DNA of 64,000 bases from Mammaliicoccus sciuri (GCF_025561425.1 NZ_CP094824.1:2728001-2792000), one strand, 5' to 3'. Counted from the first letter of the stretch, positions 1 through 11,475 are shown. Notes: generated by a model from the sequence alone, not told the origin. Translations and numbers: made by a program.

Positions 1-852
1 GTCAATTTCTTTTATAATGTCATGAACTAAAATAAAGTTACCTAATGATTTACTCATTTTTTCGTTGTTAATATTTACAAAGCCGTTGTGCATCCAATAA
101 TTCGCAAATGTCTTATCATTGTGTGCTTCTGATTGGGCAATTTCATTTTCGTGGTGAGGGAATTGTAAATCTGTTCCACCAGCATGGATATCAATCGTAT
201 CGCCTAAATGAACTTGTGCCATTACAGAACATTCGATGTGCCAACCTGGTCTACCTTCTCCCCATGGGCTATCCCATTTAATTTCGCCTGGTTTAGCTTT
301 TTTCCATAAAGTGAAGTCTAGCGCATCTTCTTTTTGTTCACCTGATTCTATTCTAGCGCCAACTTTTAAATCATCTAATGATTGATGGCTCAACTTACCG
401 TAATCATCAAAACGTCTTGTACGATAATAAACGTCACCACCGCTTTCATATGCATAGCCTTTTTCGACTAATACAGCTATGAACGCAATAATATCGTCCA
501 TGTGATCCATTACTCTTGGATTCGCTGTTCCACGTTTACAATTTAAAGCACCTGTATCTTCGTAGAATGCTTCAATAAAACGATCCGCAATTTCCGGAAC
601 TGTTTCACCTAATTCATTTGCAGCTTTGATTAATTTGTCATCAACATCTGTAAAATTAGATACATATTGTACATCGTAACCACGGTATTCTAAATATCTT
701 CTTACGACATCAAATGCTACTGTTGCTCTTGCATTACCAATATGAATGTAGTTGTAAACTGTCGGTCCACATACATACATTTTTACTTTTCCTTCCTCGA
801 TAGGAATAAATTCTTCTTTTTGCCTTGTTAACGTATTATATAACGTAATCAT
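1..852 (-). CDS. cysS: Cysteinyl-tRNA synthetase, N-terminal 284 codons (partial)
   Basis: Class I synthetase that charges tRNA-Cys in the cytoplasm. The reading frame runs off the left edge, so the C-terminal anticodon-binding part is missing. Visible are the zinc ligand Cys28 in CGPT, the HIGN signature at residues 37-40, the ECS and HHENE zinc-ligand segments, and KMSKS near residue 265. The ATG at 852 lies inside the end of cysE, giving a 17-base overlap, with a GGAGA ribosome site about 8 bases before it. The overlap implies translation coupled to cysE, and both sit behind the same cysteine-type T-box leader. The identity is certain from the motifs. Confidence 0.97.
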   Translation of the reverse strand, partial: MITLYNTLTRQKEEFIPIEEGKVKMYVCGPTVYNYIHIGNARATVAFDVVRRYLEYRGYDVQYVSNFTDVDDKLIKAANELGETVPEIADRFIEAFYEDTGALNCKRGTANPRVMDHMDDIIAFIAVLVEKGYAYESGGDVYYRTRRFDDYGKLSHQSLDDLKVGARIESGEQKEDALDFTLWKKAKPGEIKWDSPWGEGRPGWHIECSVMAQVHLGDTIDIHAGGTDLQFPHHENEIAQSEAHNDKTFANYWMHNGFVNINNEKMSKSLGNFILVHDIIKEID

Positions 853-1477
853 CAACAATCTCTCCATTCTTCGTCTTTTCAAGTTGACGTTCTAATTCTT
901 TTAATTGTTCATATATTGGGTCTGGTAAATTTGTATGATTAAAGTTCTTACCAATTTTCAATCCATCTTGTTTAACAATTCTACCTGGAATACCAACTAC
1001 TGTAGAATAATCTGTTACATCTTTGAGAACGACTGAATTCGCGCCAATATTCACATTGTTGCCGACTTCAATATTACCTAATACTTTTGCACCAGCAGCT
1101 ATCAGTACATTATCACCTATATCTGGATGTCTTTTTCCGCGTTCTTTACCTGTCCCACCAAGTGTTACACCTTGATAGATTGTTACATTATTGCCGATAC
1201 GACATGTTTCACCTATTACGATACCCATGCCATGGTCGATGAATAGCCTCTTGCCGATTGTAGCACCTGGATGAATTTCAACTCCTGTGAAAAATCGAGC
1301 AATTTGAGATATAGATCTTGCTATAAAGTACATTTTTTTCTTAAAGAACCAATTAGCGATCAAATAACTCCATATAGCATGTAGTCCTGAGTAAGTCATA
1401 ACGACTTCAAATGAAGATCTTGCTGCAGGGTCTTGATCGAATACCATTTGAATATCATCTTTGACTCGTTTAAACAT
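836..1477 (-). CDS. cysE: Serine O-acetyltransferase
   Basis: Transfers acetyl from acetyl-CoA to L-serine, the first step of cysteine synthesis. The product O-acetylserine is the substrate of CysK, encoded near 33 kb in this window. The 213-residue protein has the helical N-terminal SAT region (about 1-65) and a left-handed beta-helix of hexapeptide repeats (about 68-180). Asp81-His82 (DHGMG) and His117 (RHPDIGD) match the catalytic and CoA-site residues of the family. The length fits the short Gram-positive form. A GAGGGGGG ribosome site precedes the ATG. It follows a T-box leader and overlaps cysS by 17 bases, so acetylserine supply and tRNA-Cys charging are controlled together. Confidence 0.97.
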   Translation of the reverse strand: MFKRVKDDIQMVFDQDPAARSSFEVVMTYSGLHAIWSYLIANWFFKKKMYFIARSISQIARFFTGVEIHPGATIGKRLFIDHGMGIVIGETCRIGNNVTIYQGVTLGGTGKERGKRHPDIGDNVLIAAGAKVLGNIEVGNNVNIGANSVVLKDVTDYSTVVGIPGRIVKQDGLKIGKNFNHTNLPDPIYEQLKELERQLEKTKNGEIVDDYVI

Positions 1478-1497
1478 TTAAATCCCCCCCTCAGATA

Positions 1498-1540
1498 ACA
1501 AAAAGGCGCCCCTAACAATAATTGCTAGAGGTGCCTTTTT
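1498..1540 (-). terminator. Intrinsic terminator of the T-box leader
   Basis: An inverted repeat closes on a TTTTT run and overlaps the antiterminator side of the T-box. It should stop transcription before cysE when tRNA-Cys is charged. Confidence 0.88.
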
Positions 1541-1715
1541 GCACGGTTCCACTCTTTTTAGCATTAAAAAATGCTCACTCTTTTAAATATTAACATCATC
1601 ATATTTGTAATAAAGGTGCATTCGCTTAAGTAATGTGGCACATTTTCAGCAACCATGTACTCTCTAATTTCACATTATCTAATCTACTTGTCCTTTAAGT
1701 CATTTATATAATAAT
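1498..1715 (-). promoter_or_regulatory. T-box riboswitch leader, probably cysteine-specific
   Basis: The minus strand between gltX and cysE has the hallmarks of a T-box leader that senses uncharged tRNA. The conserved T-box GAGTGGAACCGTGC is at 1541-1554. It is followed by a terminator hairpin in which AAAAAGGCACCTCTA pairs with TAGGGGCGCCTTTTT. A preceding stem (GAGCATT/AATGCT) lies at about 1555-1580. Upstream, GAATGCACC at 1615-1623 holds a TGC (Cys) triplet followed by A, as expected of a specifier. The T-box and terminator are certain by eye. The specifier and 5' limit are inferred, supported by the downstream cysE-cysS genes. Confidence 0.88.
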
Positions 1716-1732
1716 TTCTCGTTCTAAAAAAA

Positions 1733-3187
1733 TCAAACAAAGCGTTTTAATCTGTTAAGTACTTTATCTCGACCTAACAACGCAATTGTATTTGGTAATT
1801 CAGGGCCATGAGTTTGACCTGAAACAGCAACACGTATAGGCATAAATAATTGTTTACCTTTGATGCCTGTTTCTTTTTGAACAGCTTTAATTGATTTTTT
1901 AATTTCTGCTGGTTCAAACGGCTCTAAAGTTTCAAGTTGTTTCACAAGTTCAGCCATAACAGTTGGAACTTGTTCACCATCTAAGACTTCTTGTGCTTCG
2001 TCACTGAAATCAAGATGTTCTCTGAAGAATAACTCAGATAAAGGAACAATTTCTCCTGCGTAACTCATTTGTTGTTGATATAAACCTACTAAGTCCCTTG
2101 CCCAAGTTAATTCAGCTTCAGATGGACTTTCAGGTAATAAACCTGCTTTAACCATATGAGGAATTGTCATTTCAAAGACTGTTTCAGAATCTTTTTCTTT
2201 CATGTATTGGTTATTAATCCATTCTAATTTTTTCTTATCAAAGAATGCTGGTGATTTAGAAAGACGTTTTTCATCGAAGATTTTAATAAATTCTTCTTTA
2301 GAGAAGATTTCTTCTTCGCCTTCAGGAGACCATCCTAGTAAACCAATAAAGTTAAAGATTGCTTCAGGTAAATAACCTAAATCTTTATATTGTTCGATGA
2401 ACTGTAGAATTTGACCATCACGTTTACTTAATTTTTTACGCTCTTCATTAACGATTAATGTCATATGCGCAAATTGTGGAGGCTCGAATCCAAACGCTTC
2501 ATAAATCATAAGTTGTTTAGGTGTGTTTGAAATATGATCATCACCACGAATAACGTGTGAAATTTCCATGTAGTAATCATCAATCGCAACCGCAAAATTA
2601 TAAGTTGGGATACCATCTTTTTTAACGATTACCCAGTCACCGATACCATTTGAATCAAATGATACTTCACCTTTAACGATGTCATCGAATTTATATTCTT
2701 TATCTTGTGGCACTCTAAAGCGAATACTTGGTTGTCTACCTTCTGCTTCAAATGCTTCTTGTTCTTCTTTTGTTAAGTGTGCGTGTTTTCCACCATAACG
2801 AGGCATTTCACCTCTTGCAATTTGCTCTTCGCGTTCCGCTTCTAATTCTTCTGAAGTCATATAACATTTATATGCTTTGTCTTCAGCTAATAATTTTTCA
2901 ATTAATGGCTTATAAATGTCGCCACGTTCAGATTGACGATATGGACCGTATCCTCCGTCTTTATTAACAGACTCATCCCAATCTAAACCTAACCATTCAA
3001 GGTTAGAAAATTGTGATGCTTCTCCGTCTTCTAAATTTCTGGCTATATCTGTATCTTCAATACGTATAACAAAGTCCCCATTATAATGTTTCGCAAATAA
3101 ATAGTTAAATAATGCGGTTCTTGCGTTACCGATGTGTAAGTAACCAGTCGGACTTGGCGCGTATCTTACTCTTACTTTGTTACTCAT
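1733..3187 (-). CDS. gltX: Glutamyl-tRNA synthetase
   Basis: Class I synthetase that attaches glutamate to tRNA-Glu. In Firmicutes it also charges tRNA-Gln, which an amidotransferase then corrects; that second role is family knowledge. The 484-residue protein has [13 protein letters not shown] (HIGH-type motif at 18-21) and the KMSKS equivalent KLSKR at 252-256, with the alpha-helical anticodon-binding region in the last 150 residues. It starts 15 bases after ispF, so it probably belongs to the yacL-ispD-ispF transcript. The stop is directly followed by the T-box leader of cysE, the gltX-cysE-cysS order usual in Bacillales. Confidence 0.97.
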   Translation of the reverse strand: MSNKVRVRYAPSPTGYLHIGNARTALFNYLFAKHYNGDFVIRIEDTDIARNLEDGEASQFSNLEWLGLDWDESVNKDGGYGPYRQSERGDIYKPLIEKLLAEDKAYKCYMTSEELEAEREEQIARGEMPRYGGKHAHLTKEEQEAFEAEGRQPSIRFRVPQDKEYKFDDIVKGEVSFDSNGIGDWVIVKKDGIPTYNFAVAIDDYYMEISHVIRGDDHISNTPKQLMIYEAFGFEPPQFAHMTLIVNEERKKLSKRDGQILQFIEQYKDLGYLPEAIFNFIGLLGWSPEGEEEIFSKEEFIKIFDEKRLSKSPAFFDKKKLEWINNQYMKEKDSETVFEMTIPHMVKAGLLPESPSEAELTWARDLVGLYQQQMSYAGEIVPLSELFFREHLDFSDEAQEVLDGEQVPTVMAELVKQLETLEPFEPAEIKKSIKAVQKETGIKGKQLFMPIRVAVSGQTHGPELPNTIALLGRDKVLNRLKRFV

Positions 3188-3202
3188 CGTCTCACTCCTG
3201 TT

Positions 3203-3682
3203 TTATTCTTTACTTGTTAATAATACCACAGCTTGTGCTTGTATGCCTTCTTCTCTTCCTAGAAATCCTAATTTTTCATTCGTTGTTGCTTTTACATTTA
3301 TATCTTCAATAGACACGTCTAATACTGAAGCAATTGCACTTCGCATTTGATCTATATAAGGCCTGAATTTAGGTTGTTCCGCTACAATTGTAGCATCTAC
3401 ATTCCCAAGTTTATATCCTTTTTTCAAAACTTGTTCATAAGATTCTTTAAGCAATAACTTTGAATCTGCATCTTTAAAAGCTGGATCTGTATCTGGGAAT
3501 AGCTTTCCTATATCTCCTAGACTTGCAGCACCAAGAATAGCATCCGTAATTGCATGGAGCAACACATCTGCATCACTGTGACCTTTCAAACCATGTGTAT
3601 GTTCAATCTCAAGACTACCAATGATCAATGGTCTAGTCGGATCAAATTCATGCACATCATAACCGTAACCTATTCTAAACAT
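3203..3682 (-). CDS. ispF: 2-C-methyl-D-erythritol 2,4-cyclodiphosphate synthase
   Basis: Cyclises CDP-methylerythritol 2-phosphate, releasing CMP, in the MEP pathway of isoprenoid synthesis. The 159-residue length is standard. The metal ligands Asp9, His11 (GYDVHEF) and His43 ([10 protein letters not shown]) are present, as is the C-terminal ATTNEKLGF segment of the family. The start lies 8 bases inside the end of ispD, so the two are translationally coupled. S. aureus lacks this gene and uses the mevalonate route, so its presence is informative about the lineage. Confidence 0.96.
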   Translation of the reverse strand: MFRIGYGYDVHEFDPTRPLIIGSLEIEHTHGLKGHSDADVLLHAITDAILGAASLGDIGKLFPDTDPAFKDADSKLLLKESYEQVLKKGYKLGNVDATIVAEQPKFRPYIDQMRSAIASVLDVSIEDINVKATTNEKLGFLGREEGIQAQAVVLLTSKE

Positions 3683-4361
3683 CGCAAATACCTCGCTTCT
3701 CTAGTATAGAATGTGCAATGATTAAATCTTCGTGTGTTGTAATTTTGATGTTGTCGTAATCACCATTTGATATGTGAACTTGATACCCTGCTCTCTCTAC
3801 TAACGAAGCATCATCCGTACCTAAATAATTTTGTGCTTCTGCTTGTTCATAAGCTTTTAAAATTATGTCTCTTTTGAACGCTTGAGGTGTTTGAACTTGC
3901 CACATTGTTGAGCGATCGTAAGTTTGTTCAACAACACCATCGATAACTTGCTTGATTGTGTCCTTAGCTTGAACTGCTAAGATTACTGCATCTTTTGTTA
4001 AGACATCTTGATATAATTGATTGATTTTTTCTTGTGTAATAAATGGTCTTGCACCATCATGAACCATCACAATTTCGGTATCAATCAATACTTTCAAGAC
4101 TTCATTAATGCTATGTTGTCTTTCTTGACCACCTGGAATAACACCAGCAACTTTACTATAGTCCTTTAAATGTTCTTCCATTAATTCAACTTCGTCTGGA
4201 TGCGCAGCAATAAAAATCTGTTCACATGAATCTATTTCTTGAAACACGGCAACAGTTTGACGAATAATTGTTTCACCGTTAATTTCTAGAAATAATTTGT
4301 TGATTTCAGTTCCCATTCTTTTACCTTGTCCAGCTGCAGGAATAATTGTCGTAAACCCCAA
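3675..4361 (-). CDS. ispD: 2-C-methyl-D-erythritol 4-phosphate cytidylyltransferase
   Basis: Makes CDP-methylerythritol from CTP and methylerythritol 4-phosphate. The N-terminal nucleotide-binding motif [12 protein letters not shown] and the central MVHDGARPF motif are clear. I chose the TTG at 4361, giving [13 protein letters not shown] and 228 residues. It sits one base after the yacL stop and 9 bases from AGAAGG. An earlier in-frame TTG at 4382 would add seven residues and overlap yacL. The close homologue TarI (ribitol-phosphate cytidylyltransferase) is an alternative, but direct linkage to ispF and the yacL-ispD-ispF-gltX order favour IspD. Confidence 0.92.
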   Translation of the reverse strand: MGFTTIIPAAGQGKRMGTEINKLFLEINGETIIRQTVAVFQEIDSCEQIFIAAHPDEVELMEEHLKDYSKVAGVIPGGQERQHSINEVLKVLIDTEIVMVHDGARPFITQEKINQLYQDVLTKDAVILAVQAKDTIKQVIDGVVEQTYDRSTMWQVQTPQAFKRDIILKAYEQAEAQNYLGTDDASLVERAGYQVHISNGDYDNIKITTHEDLIIAHSILEKRGICDV

Positions 4362-4362
4362 T

Positions 4363-5421
4363 TTATGACACCTTCTTCGCAAATATAATTCTACCAGAGG
4401 AAGTTTGTAGTAAGCTCATCACTTCAACAGGAATTGTCTTTCCTATATATTCTCTTCCTTTTTCAATGACGACCATTGTACCATCATCAAGATAACCGAC
4501 ACCTTGATCATCTTCTTTACCTATTTTCGTAATTAATAAATCGAAAATATCCCCTTGGTGTAGTACTGGTTTAATCGCTTCTGATAAATCATTTACATTT
4601 AGAACTTTTATACCTTGAACTGCACATACTTTATTCAAATTATAATCTGTTGTAATAATACTTGCTTGATATCGCTTAGCTAAATTGATTAAGAGGGCAT
4701 CTACATCTTTATGTGTAGACGTTGGTTCAATAATTGAAATCGAGAAATCCGTTTTTTTCAATTCATTTAATATATCTAACCCACGTTGTCCTTTATCGCG
4801 TTTAACACTGTCCTTAGCATCCGCAATGACTTGTAACTCTTCAATAACACCTTGAGGTACGAGGATTTCTCCATCTATAAAATGACACTTCACGACGTCT
4901 AATATTCTCCCGTCAATAATGGCACTTGTATCTAAAATTTTGGCGTATTTCGAAGTGGTTTGCCTTGTTAAAGAATTTGATATACTTTCTGGAAATAATC
5001 GTAATATTTCTTCTCGCTTTTGCAAACCAATCTGAAAGCCTAAATAACATAAAAAAGCAGCAATAATAATAGGTAAAATATGTTTCAGAACTGGTGCACC
5101 GATCATTTCTAATATAAACGAAACCATAACCGCGATCATTAAGCCTATCATGACACCAACTGTGGCGAAGAATATTTCAAGAATACTCCTTTTTAATAAA
5201 TATTTTTCTCCTTGATCAGCCATGTCTACAATTTTATCAATCAAAAACCCAAACAATAGGAAAATAACAACCGCACCTATAAGACCATCAATATATGGAT
5301 TTGTCAGTACTTGTTCGGGTTGGATACTAAACGCATTAATCAGTTCTGGAATCACCATAATGCCTAGTGAGGAACCTATGACTAAATAACACAGTATGAT
5401 TAGTCCTTTTAAAATTTTCAT
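4363..5421 (-). CDS. Membrane-anchored PIN-TRAM domain protein (YacL family)
   Basis: The 352-residue protein has four hydrophobic segments in residues 1-140. A PIN nuclease-like domain begins at ILDTSAIIDGRI near residue 163, carrying the acidic metal-site residues (Asp of LDTSA, and Asp of ITTDYNLNK). A C-terminal TRAM domain (about 290-352) is a probable RNA-binding module. The architecture suggests a membrane-tethered ribonuclease, but the substrate is not evident from sequence. It is the first gene of a run with ispD, ispF and gltX and follows radA by 22 bases, as in Bacillus. Confidence 0.88.
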   Translation of the reverse strand: MKILKGLIILCYLVIGSSLGIMVIPELINAFSIQPEQVLTNPYIDGLIGAVVIFLLFGFLIDKIVDMADQGEKYLLKRSILEIFFATVGVMIGLMIAVMVSFILEMIGAPVLKHILPIIIAAFLCYLGFQIGLQKREEILRLFPESISNSLTRQTTSKYAKILDTSAIIDGRILDVVKCHFIDGEILVPQGVIEELQVIADAKDSVKRDKGQRGLDILNELKKTDFSISIIEPTSTHKDVDALLINLAKRYQASIITTDYNLNKVCAVQGIKVLNVNDLSEAIKPVLHQGDIFDLLITKIGKEDDQGVGYLDDGTMVVIEKGREYIGKTIPVEVMSLLQTSSGRIIFAKKVS

Positions 5422-5443
5422 ACGTTAACCTCCTAATGGTTAA

Positions 5444-6814
5444 TTATGCATTAAAAGCAATTTTCAATGCTTCTCTTGTTGTTGATACGCCAATAACTTC
5501 TGTACCTTCAGGGAATTCTAAACCTTTAATATTATTTTTAGGTATGATAATACGTTTAAATCCTAATTTAGCCGCTTCTTGTACACGTTGATCAATTCTA
5601 GCAACCCTTCTTACTTCACCTGTTAAGCCAACCTCTCCTACGAAACAATCATCACCTTTAGTAGGTTTATCTTGGAAACTTGAAGCTATCGCGATAACAA
5701 TACTTAAATCTACTGCGGGTTCACTTAATTTTACACCACCGGCAATTTTGATATATGCGTCTTGTTGTTGTAATAAGAAATTCTCTTTCTTCTCTAATAC
5801 AGCCATCAATAAGCTTAATCTATTGTGATCGATACCTGTTGCCATTCTTCGTGGATTATGAAAAGTCGTTGGCGTTACTAAAGCTTGTACTTCAACTAAA
5901 ATAGGTCTCGTACCTTCCATAGTTGCCACAATAGTCGAACCCGATACATGTTTCGTTCTTTCTTCTAAGAACATTTCAGACGGATTTTTAACTTCGTTAA
6001 GACCCGTTTGCTTCATTTCAAAAATACCCATTTCATTTGTCGAACCAAAACGGTTTTTGACTGCTCTTAATATTCTGTATGCATGATGTGTATCGCCTTC
6101 AAAATATAATACTGTATCTACCATATGTTCTAACAAACGTGGACCAGCAATTTGTCCATCTTTCGTTACGTGTCCAACAATAAATGTAGCAATATTCATT
6201 TGTTTTGCGATATGCATTAAATTTTGTGTACATTCTCTAACTTGAGAAACAGAACCTGGCGCAGAAGTGACTTCAGGGTGGAAGACAGTTTGAATGGAAT
6301 CTATTACTAATACATCTGGTTTTTCTTTTTGAACCATACTATGTATAATCTCTAAATTCGTTTCAGCATAAACATTTAATTCTCCTGAATCTTCAACTAA
6401 TCTTTCAGCTCTTAATTTTGTTTGTCTTACAGATTCTTCACCTGAAACATATAAGATATTTTTTTGTTGAGATAAAGCCGCACAAATTTGTAATAATAAT
6501 GTGGATTTACCAATACCAGGGTCCCCACCAATGAGTACAAGCGAACCTTCTACAACACCGCCACCTAATACGCGATTAAATTCATTGATTTTAGTCTTAA
6601 TTCTAGGTGTATCTTCTTCTTTAACGTCTTTTAATTTTTCTATTTTTTGTGCGGGTACATCTGACTTGAATGTATTTTTAGGACCTTTAGTTTCTTTATG
6701 TTCTATTGATTCTTCCATTTGGTTCCATGCACCACAATTAGGGCATTTCCCCATCCATTTTGGAGATTGATATCCGCAGGCTAAACACTCAAATATTACT
6801 TTCTTTTTGGCCAT
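5444..6814 (-). CDS. radA: DNA repair protein RadA (Sms)
   Basis: RecA-like ATPase acting in branch migration during recombinational repair and transformation. The 456 residues show, in order, a C4 zinc finger (Cys10, Cys13, Cys24, Cys27), Walker [11 protein letters not shown] at about 96-105, the RadA-specific KNRFG motif at 253-257, and a C-terminal Lon-protease-like domain. It begins after the clpC terminator, so it likely has its own promoter in the AT-rich 6840-6900 interval, though I could not assign one with confidence. A GGAGG ribosome site precedes the ATG. Confidence 0.97.
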   Translation of the reverse strand: MAKKKVIFECLACGYQSPKWMGKCPNCGAWNQMEESIEHKETKGPKNTFKSDVPAQKIEKLKDVKEEDTPRIKTKINEFNRVLGGGVVEGSLVLIGGDPGIGKSTLLLQICAALSQQKNILYVSGEESVRQTKLRAERLVEDSGELNVYAETNLEIIHSMVQKEKPDVLVIDSIQTVFHPEVTSAPGSVSQVRECTQNLMHIAKQMNIATFIVGHVTKDGQIAGPRLLEHMVDTVLYFEGDTHHAYRILRAVKNRFGSTNEMGIFEMKQTGLNEVKNPSEMFLEERTKHVSGSTIVATMEGTRPILVEVQALVTPTTFHNPRRMATGIDHNRLSLLMAVLEKKENFLLQQQDAYIKIAGGVKLSEPAVDLSIVIAIASSFQDKPTKGDDCFVGEVGLTGEVRRVARIDQRVQEAAKLGFKRIIIPKNNIKGLEFPEGTEVIGVSTTREALKIAFNA

Positions 6815-6898
6815 TCATGTTACCTCCGTATTAATTGAATAGTTATATTTTAAACTTGACTGACATTAAAAACAAATTAATATACTTTAAAATCAATA

Positions 6899-6941
6899 TA
6901 AAAGCCCGCAAACTATTATGATAAATAGCTTGCGGACTCTT
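6899..6941 (-). terminator. Terminator after clpC
   Basis: On the minus strand AGTCCGCAAGCTATT pairs with AATAGTTTGCGGGCT, followed by TTTTA. The stem is about 14 bp with G-U pairs. It closes the ctsR-mcsA-mcsB-clpC operon before radA. Confidence 0.9.
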
Positions 6942-6969
6942 AATAATATTAAATTAACATTGTTAATTT

Positions 6970-9423
6970 TTAAGCTTTTGAAGTTTCTTCTGCTTCTTTG
7001 TGATCTGATAAATCGAATTTAAATTCATCATCTCTATAATCTACAATGACATCTTTACCTACTAAATCTTGTCCAGATAAGATTAATTCACTTAAATTAT
7101 CTTCGACGTGTTTTTGAATAGCACGTGTTAATGGTCTTGCACCATATTCTAGATCGAATCCTTCATCAGCAATTTTTTCTTGTGCTGAATCTGAAAGCGT
7201 AATGTGAATGCCTTGTTCTGATAATCGGTTCGTTAAGTTACCAGCCATTTTATTCACAATTTCTTTAAGATGTGTTTTTTCAAGTTTGTGGAAGACGATA
7301 ATATCATCTACACGATTTAAGAATTCTGGTCTAAATTGTTGTTTTAATTCATCCATCATTGTTTTTCTGATAGTTTCGTAATCCGGTCCACTTTCTTTAG
7401 CGCCGAATCCAACAAATTTAGCATTTTGTAATTCTTGTGCACCAACGTTTGATGTCATGATAATGACAGTATTTCTAAAGTCTACTTTACGACCTTTAGA
7501 ATCTGTTAAATGACCATCATCTAACACTTGTAACAAGATATTAAATACATCTGGATGTGCTTTTTCAATTTCGTCAAATAGGATAACTGAATATGGTTTA
7601 CGTCTTACATTTTCAGTTAATTGTCCACCATCATCATGACCTACATAACCTGGAGGAGAACCTACTAAACGGCTGACAGAGTGTTTCTCCATAAACTCAC
7701 TCATGTCCACTCTGATCATAGCATCTTCTTCACCGAACATTGCATCAGCTAATGTACGTGCAAGTTCAGTTTTACCAACACCTGTTGGTCCTAAGAATAT
7801 GAAGCTACCAATTGGTCTCTTAGGATCTTTAAGACCAGCACGGGCACGTCTTACTGCTTTAGAAATTGATTTAACTGCATCGTTTTGACCGATTACACGT
7901 TCATGTAAGATAGTTTCTAAGTTTAGTAATCGTTCTGACTCAGTTTCGTTTAATTTCGTAATTGGAATACCTGTCCAATTTGCAACAACGACTGCGATAT
8001 CTTCAGCAGTTACACAAGTGTTTTTCTCACCTTGTGCTTTTTTCCATTCGTTTTTAGTATCTTCTAATTGTTTTTCAAGTTTTGTTTGTTTATCTCTTAA
8101 ATTAGCTGCATTTTCAAACTCTTGAGAATGTACGGCAGCATCTTTTTCTTTCTTAACTGTTTCTAATTCTGATTCAAGTTCTTTAAGACTTGGAGGTGTT
8201 GTATAGTTTCTAAGTCTTACTTTAGAACTTGCTTCATCGATTAAATCGATTGCTTTATCAGGTAGGAATCTATCTGAAATGTAACGGTCACTCATATTAA
8301 CGGCCGCTTCAATCGCTTCATCTGAAATATTAATACGGTGATGCGCTTCGTAACGATCTCTCAAACCTTTTAAAATCGCAATTGAATCTTCAGTATTTGG
8401 TTCATCAACTGTTACAGGTTGGAAACGACGTTCTAATGCAGCATCTTTTTCAATATATTTACGGTATTCATCTAATGTAGTTGCACCGATACATTGTAGT
8501 TCTCCACGAGCTAATGCTGGTTTCAAGATGTTTGATGCGTCGATAGCACCTTCTGCTCCACCTGCACCAATCAGTGTGTGTAACTCATCGATGAATAACA
8601 CGATATTGCCTGCTTGATGAATTTCTTCCATTACTTTTTTAAGTCTTTCTTCAAATTCACCACGATATTTAGTACCTGCTACAACAGTACCCATGTCTAA
8701 TGACATAACGCGTTTACCTTTTAATGTTTCTGGTACTTCGTTTTGTACGATTGCTTGTGCTAAACCTTCAACGATAGCCGTTTTACCGACACCTGGTTCA
8801 CCGATTAATACTGGATTGTTTTTAGTTCTTCTACTTAACACTTCAATGACACGTGTAATTTCATCTGAACGACCAACTACTGGATCTAACGTACCATCTT
8901 GCGCAATGACTGTTAAGTCTCTTGCTAATCCATCTAAAGTTGGTGTTGCTTGATTTTTAGTCGTTTGAGCATTTTTTGAACCTTGCTCTGGACTACCTAA
9001 TGATTTAACAACTTGTGCTCTTGCTTTCGTGATATTTAAATCTAAATTAGCAAATACACGTGCTGCCACACCTTCGTTCTCACGAATTAATCCAAGTAAT
9101 AGATGTTCTGTTCCAACAAATGTATGGTTTAACTTTCTTGCTTCATCCATTGAAAGTTCAATTACTTTCTTAGCTCTTGGTGTGTAATGAATCGCACCAA
9201 CTTGTTCTTGACCTTGGCCAATTAAGTTTTCAACTTCTTTTGTTACTTTTTCTTCAGTAATACCGAAAGCATCTAACACTTTAGCTGCTATGCCTTCAGG
9301 TTCTTTCATTAAACCTAATAATAAATGTTCCGTACCTATATTTGAATGATTCAATCTCATTGCTTCTTCTTGTGCATGCGCTAATACACGTTGCGCACGT
9401 TCTGTTAATCTACCAAATAGCAT
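6970..9423 (-). CDS. clpC: ATP-dependent Clp protease ATP-binding subunit ClpC
   Basis: AAA+ unfoldase that feeds proteins, including arginine-phosphorylated ones, to ClpP. The 817-residue protein has two Clp-N repeats (about 1-70 and 80-145), AAA domain 1 with Walker A GEPGVGKT at 208-215, a UVR-type coiled middle region near 420-460 that binds McsB or MecA-type adaptors, and AAA domain 2 with GPTGVGKT near 550 followed by the ClpP-docking C-terminal domain. It is the last gene of the CtsR operon, 16 bases after mcsB, so it is expected to rise with heat and protein damage. Confidence 0.98.
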   Translation of the reverse strand: MLFGRLTERAQRVLAHAQEEAMRLNHSNIGTEHLLLGLMKEPEGIAAKVLDAFGITEEKVTKEVENLIGQGQEQVGAIHYTPRAKKVIELSMDEARKLNHTFVGTEHLLLGLIRENEGVAARVFANLDLNITKARAQVVKSLGSPEQGSKNAQTTKNQATPTLDGLARDLTVIAQDGTLDPVVGRSDEITRVIEVLSRRTKNNPVLIGEPGVGKTAIVEGLAQAIVQNEVPETLKGKRVMSLDMGTVVAGTKYRGEFEERLKKVMEEIHQAGNIVLFIDELHTLIGAGGAEGAIDASNILKPALARGELQCIGATTLDEYRKYIEKDAALERRFQPVTVDEPNTEDSIAILKGLRDRYEAHHRINISDEAIEAAVNMSDRYISDRFLPDKAIDLIDEASSKVRLRNYTTPPSLKELESELETVKKEKDAAVHSQEFENAANLRDKQTKLEKQLEDTKNEWKKAQGEKNTCVTAEDIAVVVANWTGIPITKLNETESERLLNLETILHERVIGQNDAVKSISKAVRRARAGLKDPKRPIGSFIFLGPTGVGKTELARTLADAMFGEEDAMIRVDMSEFMEKHSVSRLVGSPPGYVGHDDGGQLTENVRRKPYSVILFDEIEKAHPDVFNILLQVLDDGHLTDSKGRKVDFRNTVIIMTSNVGAQELQNAKFVGFGAKESGPDYETIRKTMMDELKQQFRPEFLNRVDDIIVFHKLEKTHLKEIVNKMAGNLTNRLSEQGIHITLSDSAQEKIADEGFDLEYGARPLTRAIQKHVEDNLSELILSGQDLVGKDVIVDYRDDEFKFDLSDHKEAEETSKA

Positions 9424-9439
9424 AAACTAACCTCCTATT

Positions 9440-10447
9440 TTATATATGTTCTCTTAAAAAGGTTGCTCTTTGTTCATCTACAGATTGTTCCGCGTCATTA
9501 CCTTCAAAGAATGGTGTTTGTATTGTAACCATTAAATTATCAAAATTAAAGTTATTACTCTCGATATGTCCTAAATCTATACCCAGTTTCATTTCACTTA
9601 ATCTCAATGAAGCTTCTTCAACAGACATTAATTGTGCAGATTTCAATATTCCTTTCGCACGATGAACTCTGTCTTTTGTTTCCATGTGATTAAAACGATC
9701 AAGTCTTTGTCTAATTTGTTCTTCTTCACTAATGATTTGTTCAACAATTTGTGTTAAATCTTCAATGATTTCTTCTTCAGTCTTACCAAGTGTTAATTGA
9801 TTGGAGATTTGATACACATGCCCAAGTGCACCTGTACCTTCACCATAAATTCCTCGAATAGTATATCCGAATCTATTGATAGCTTGTACAATTCTCTTCA
9901 TACGTTTCATAATGCTTAAACCAGGTAAGTGCAACATAACACTCGCTCTTAACCCTGTTCCAATGTTCGTTGGACAAGTCGTTAAAAATCCGTGTTGTTC
10001 ATCATATGAAATCGTTAGATGTTTATCAAGCTCATCATCTAATTTAGATGCTGTTTCATACAACTCGTTTAGCACAAGATTGTGACCCATAACTTGTATT
10101 CTAACGTGATCTTCTTCGTTGATCATAACACTTGTTGATTCATCTTCATTTAATAATACTGCACCAAATTTTTGTTTTGTCAGTGCCGGGCTAATGAGAT
10201 GTTTGAACACGAGTTTATTCTGATCCAATTCACTTAAATCTGATAACTTCGTCAATTTCAATTCTGATAATGCTTTACTCACTTTTTCTATTACTTTATT
10301 GCCTGTTTCGTCATCTTCTTCATATTTGAGCGGATGAACTTCGTCTTGAAGGTTACGTGCAAGTCTTATTCTAGAACTCATGACAATTGGCGTGTCTTCT
10401 GTTTCTTTCATCCAATCGCTAATGTGTTCATTCATATGCTCTTCCAT
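9440..10447 (-). CDS. mcsB: Protein arginine kinase McsB
   Basis: Phosphorylates arginine residues on damaged proteins and on the repressor CtsR, marking them for ClpC-ClpP. The 335 residues form a phosphagen-kinase-type fold. The nucleotide-binding arginines are seen in [10 protein letters not shown] near residue 25-34, and the [18 protein letters not shown] segment carries the conserved active-site Cys. The ATG immediately follows the mcsA stop, so the two are translationally coupled, which matches McsA being its activator. Confidence 0.96.
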   Translation of the reverse strand: MEEHMNEHISDWMKETEDTPIVMSSRIRLARNLQDEVHPLKYEEDDETGNKVIEKVSKALSELKLTKLSDLSELDQNKLVFKHLISPALTKQKFGAVLLNEDESTSVMINEEDHVRIQVMGHNLVLNELYETASKLDDELDKHLTISYDEQHGFLTTCPTNIGTGLRASVMLHLPGLSIMKRMKRIVQAINRFGYTIRGIYGEGTGALGHVYQISNQLTLGKTEEEIIEDLTQIVEQIISEEEQIRQRLDRFNHMETKDRVHRAKGILKSAQLMSVEEASLRLSEMKLGIDLGHIESNNFNFDNLMVTIQTPFFEGNDAEQSVDEQRATFLREHI

Positions 10448-10984
10448 TTACTCGACCTCACCTTCTGCTTTCAATGCTTTTATTTCATCTCTTACAACTG
10501 CTGCATCTTCAAAGGCTTGCTCTTCAATTAAGCCTTTGAGTATTTTTTCTTTCTCAGCAATTTGTTGTTTGAGTTGTATTTTACTTCTTGAAGATACAGG
10601 TATTTTACCTGTATGCTCCCCACTGCCTGCTTGAACTCTTCTAATAATTTGCGGTACATCATCTTTAAAAGTTTCATAGCAGTCATGACAACCAAACTTA
10701 CCAACTTTAGCAATATCTGTTAAAGTCATGCCACAAGTAGGACAGTGCTTTTCTTCTTGTGGTTGAACTTGTTTAAAGTTAATACCATGTTTACCTACTA
10801 AATATTGTAGAAATTGGTTCACAACAAATTCTTGGTCCAAATTTTGATCACTCATATGATCATCTTGGAAATAAAAATGTTCTGAAGCACAGTTTTTACA
10901 TATCCATTGTTCTGTTTTATGTTTCTTACCTGTTGATGTTAATTGAATTGTTGCTTCTTCTTTACCACAAATTTCACAAAGCAT
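10448..10984 (-). CDS. mcsA: McsA, zinc-binding activator of McsB
   Basis: Stimulates the McsB kinase and links it to ClpC. The 178-residue protein carries two paired-cysteine zinc sites, CEIC with CKNC (Cys3, 6, 29, 32) and CPTC with CHDC in the middle. A C-terminal UVR motif (about 137-175) is of the kind that contacts ClpC. It lies between ctsR (14 bases upstream) and mcsB. Confidence 0.95.
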   Translation of the reverse strand: MLCEICGKEEATIQLTSTGKKHKTEQWICKNCASEHFYFQDDHMSDQNLDQEFVVNQFLQYLVGKHGINFKQVQPQEEKHCPTCGMTLTDIAKVGKFGCHDCYETFKDDVPQIIRRVQAGSGEHTGKIPVSSRSKIQLKQQIAEKEKILKGLIEEQAFEDAAVVRDEIKALKAEGEVE

Positions 10985-10998
10985 ACTGTCACTCCTTT

Positions 10999-11460
10999 TT
11001 AACTATAATGTATGACGGCAAGTATACGTTTCAATATATTTGCTCGAATAATATCTCTATATGGTATTTCTATTTGCAATGTATCTCTATGAAGTGTTTG
11101 AACAATCATTTTTTTCTCTCTATCTGTAATTAAGTCATTTTCGTACAAACCATCCACAATTCTAAATGCATTTGCTTGTGAGATTTGATCACCTGTCAAT
11201 TCAATTAGATGTCTAATGAATGCTGATTGACTATTCGTTTCAACTTTTGAAATACGAATGTAACCACCGCCGCCTCTTTTACTTTCAATAGCGTATCCGT
11301 GCTCATTTGTAAATCTTGTTTTTATAACATAGTTTAATTGGGAAGGTACACAATCAAACTTTTCAGCAATATGTGCACGTTTAATTTCAACGACATCTCC
11401 TTGAGCCTCCTCTAGCAATTGCTTTAAGTATTGCTCAATGATATCCGACATGTTGTGCAT
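10999..11460 (-). CDS. ctsR: Transcriptional repressor CtsR
   Basis: Represses class III heat-shock genes (clp) and is inactivated by heat and McsB. The 153-residue protein has the winged-helix N-terminal domain. Its glycine-rich wing ([10 protein letters not shown], about residues 60-70) is the diagnostic DNA-contact element and thermosensor. AGAGGTGAT lies 6 bases before the chosen ATG; a second ATG three codons later is possible. It is first in the operon it controls, with a CtsR operator overlapping the promoter. Confidence 0.97.
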   Translation of the reverse strand: MHNMSDIIEQYLKQLLEEAQGDVVEIKRAHIAEKFDCVPSQLNYVIKTRFTNEHGYAIESKRGGGGYIRISKVETNSQSAFIRHLIELTGDQISQANAFRIVDGLYENDLITDREKKMIVQTLHRDTLQIEIPYRDIIRANILKRILAVIHYS

Positions 11461-11475
11461 TAATTCATCACCTCT

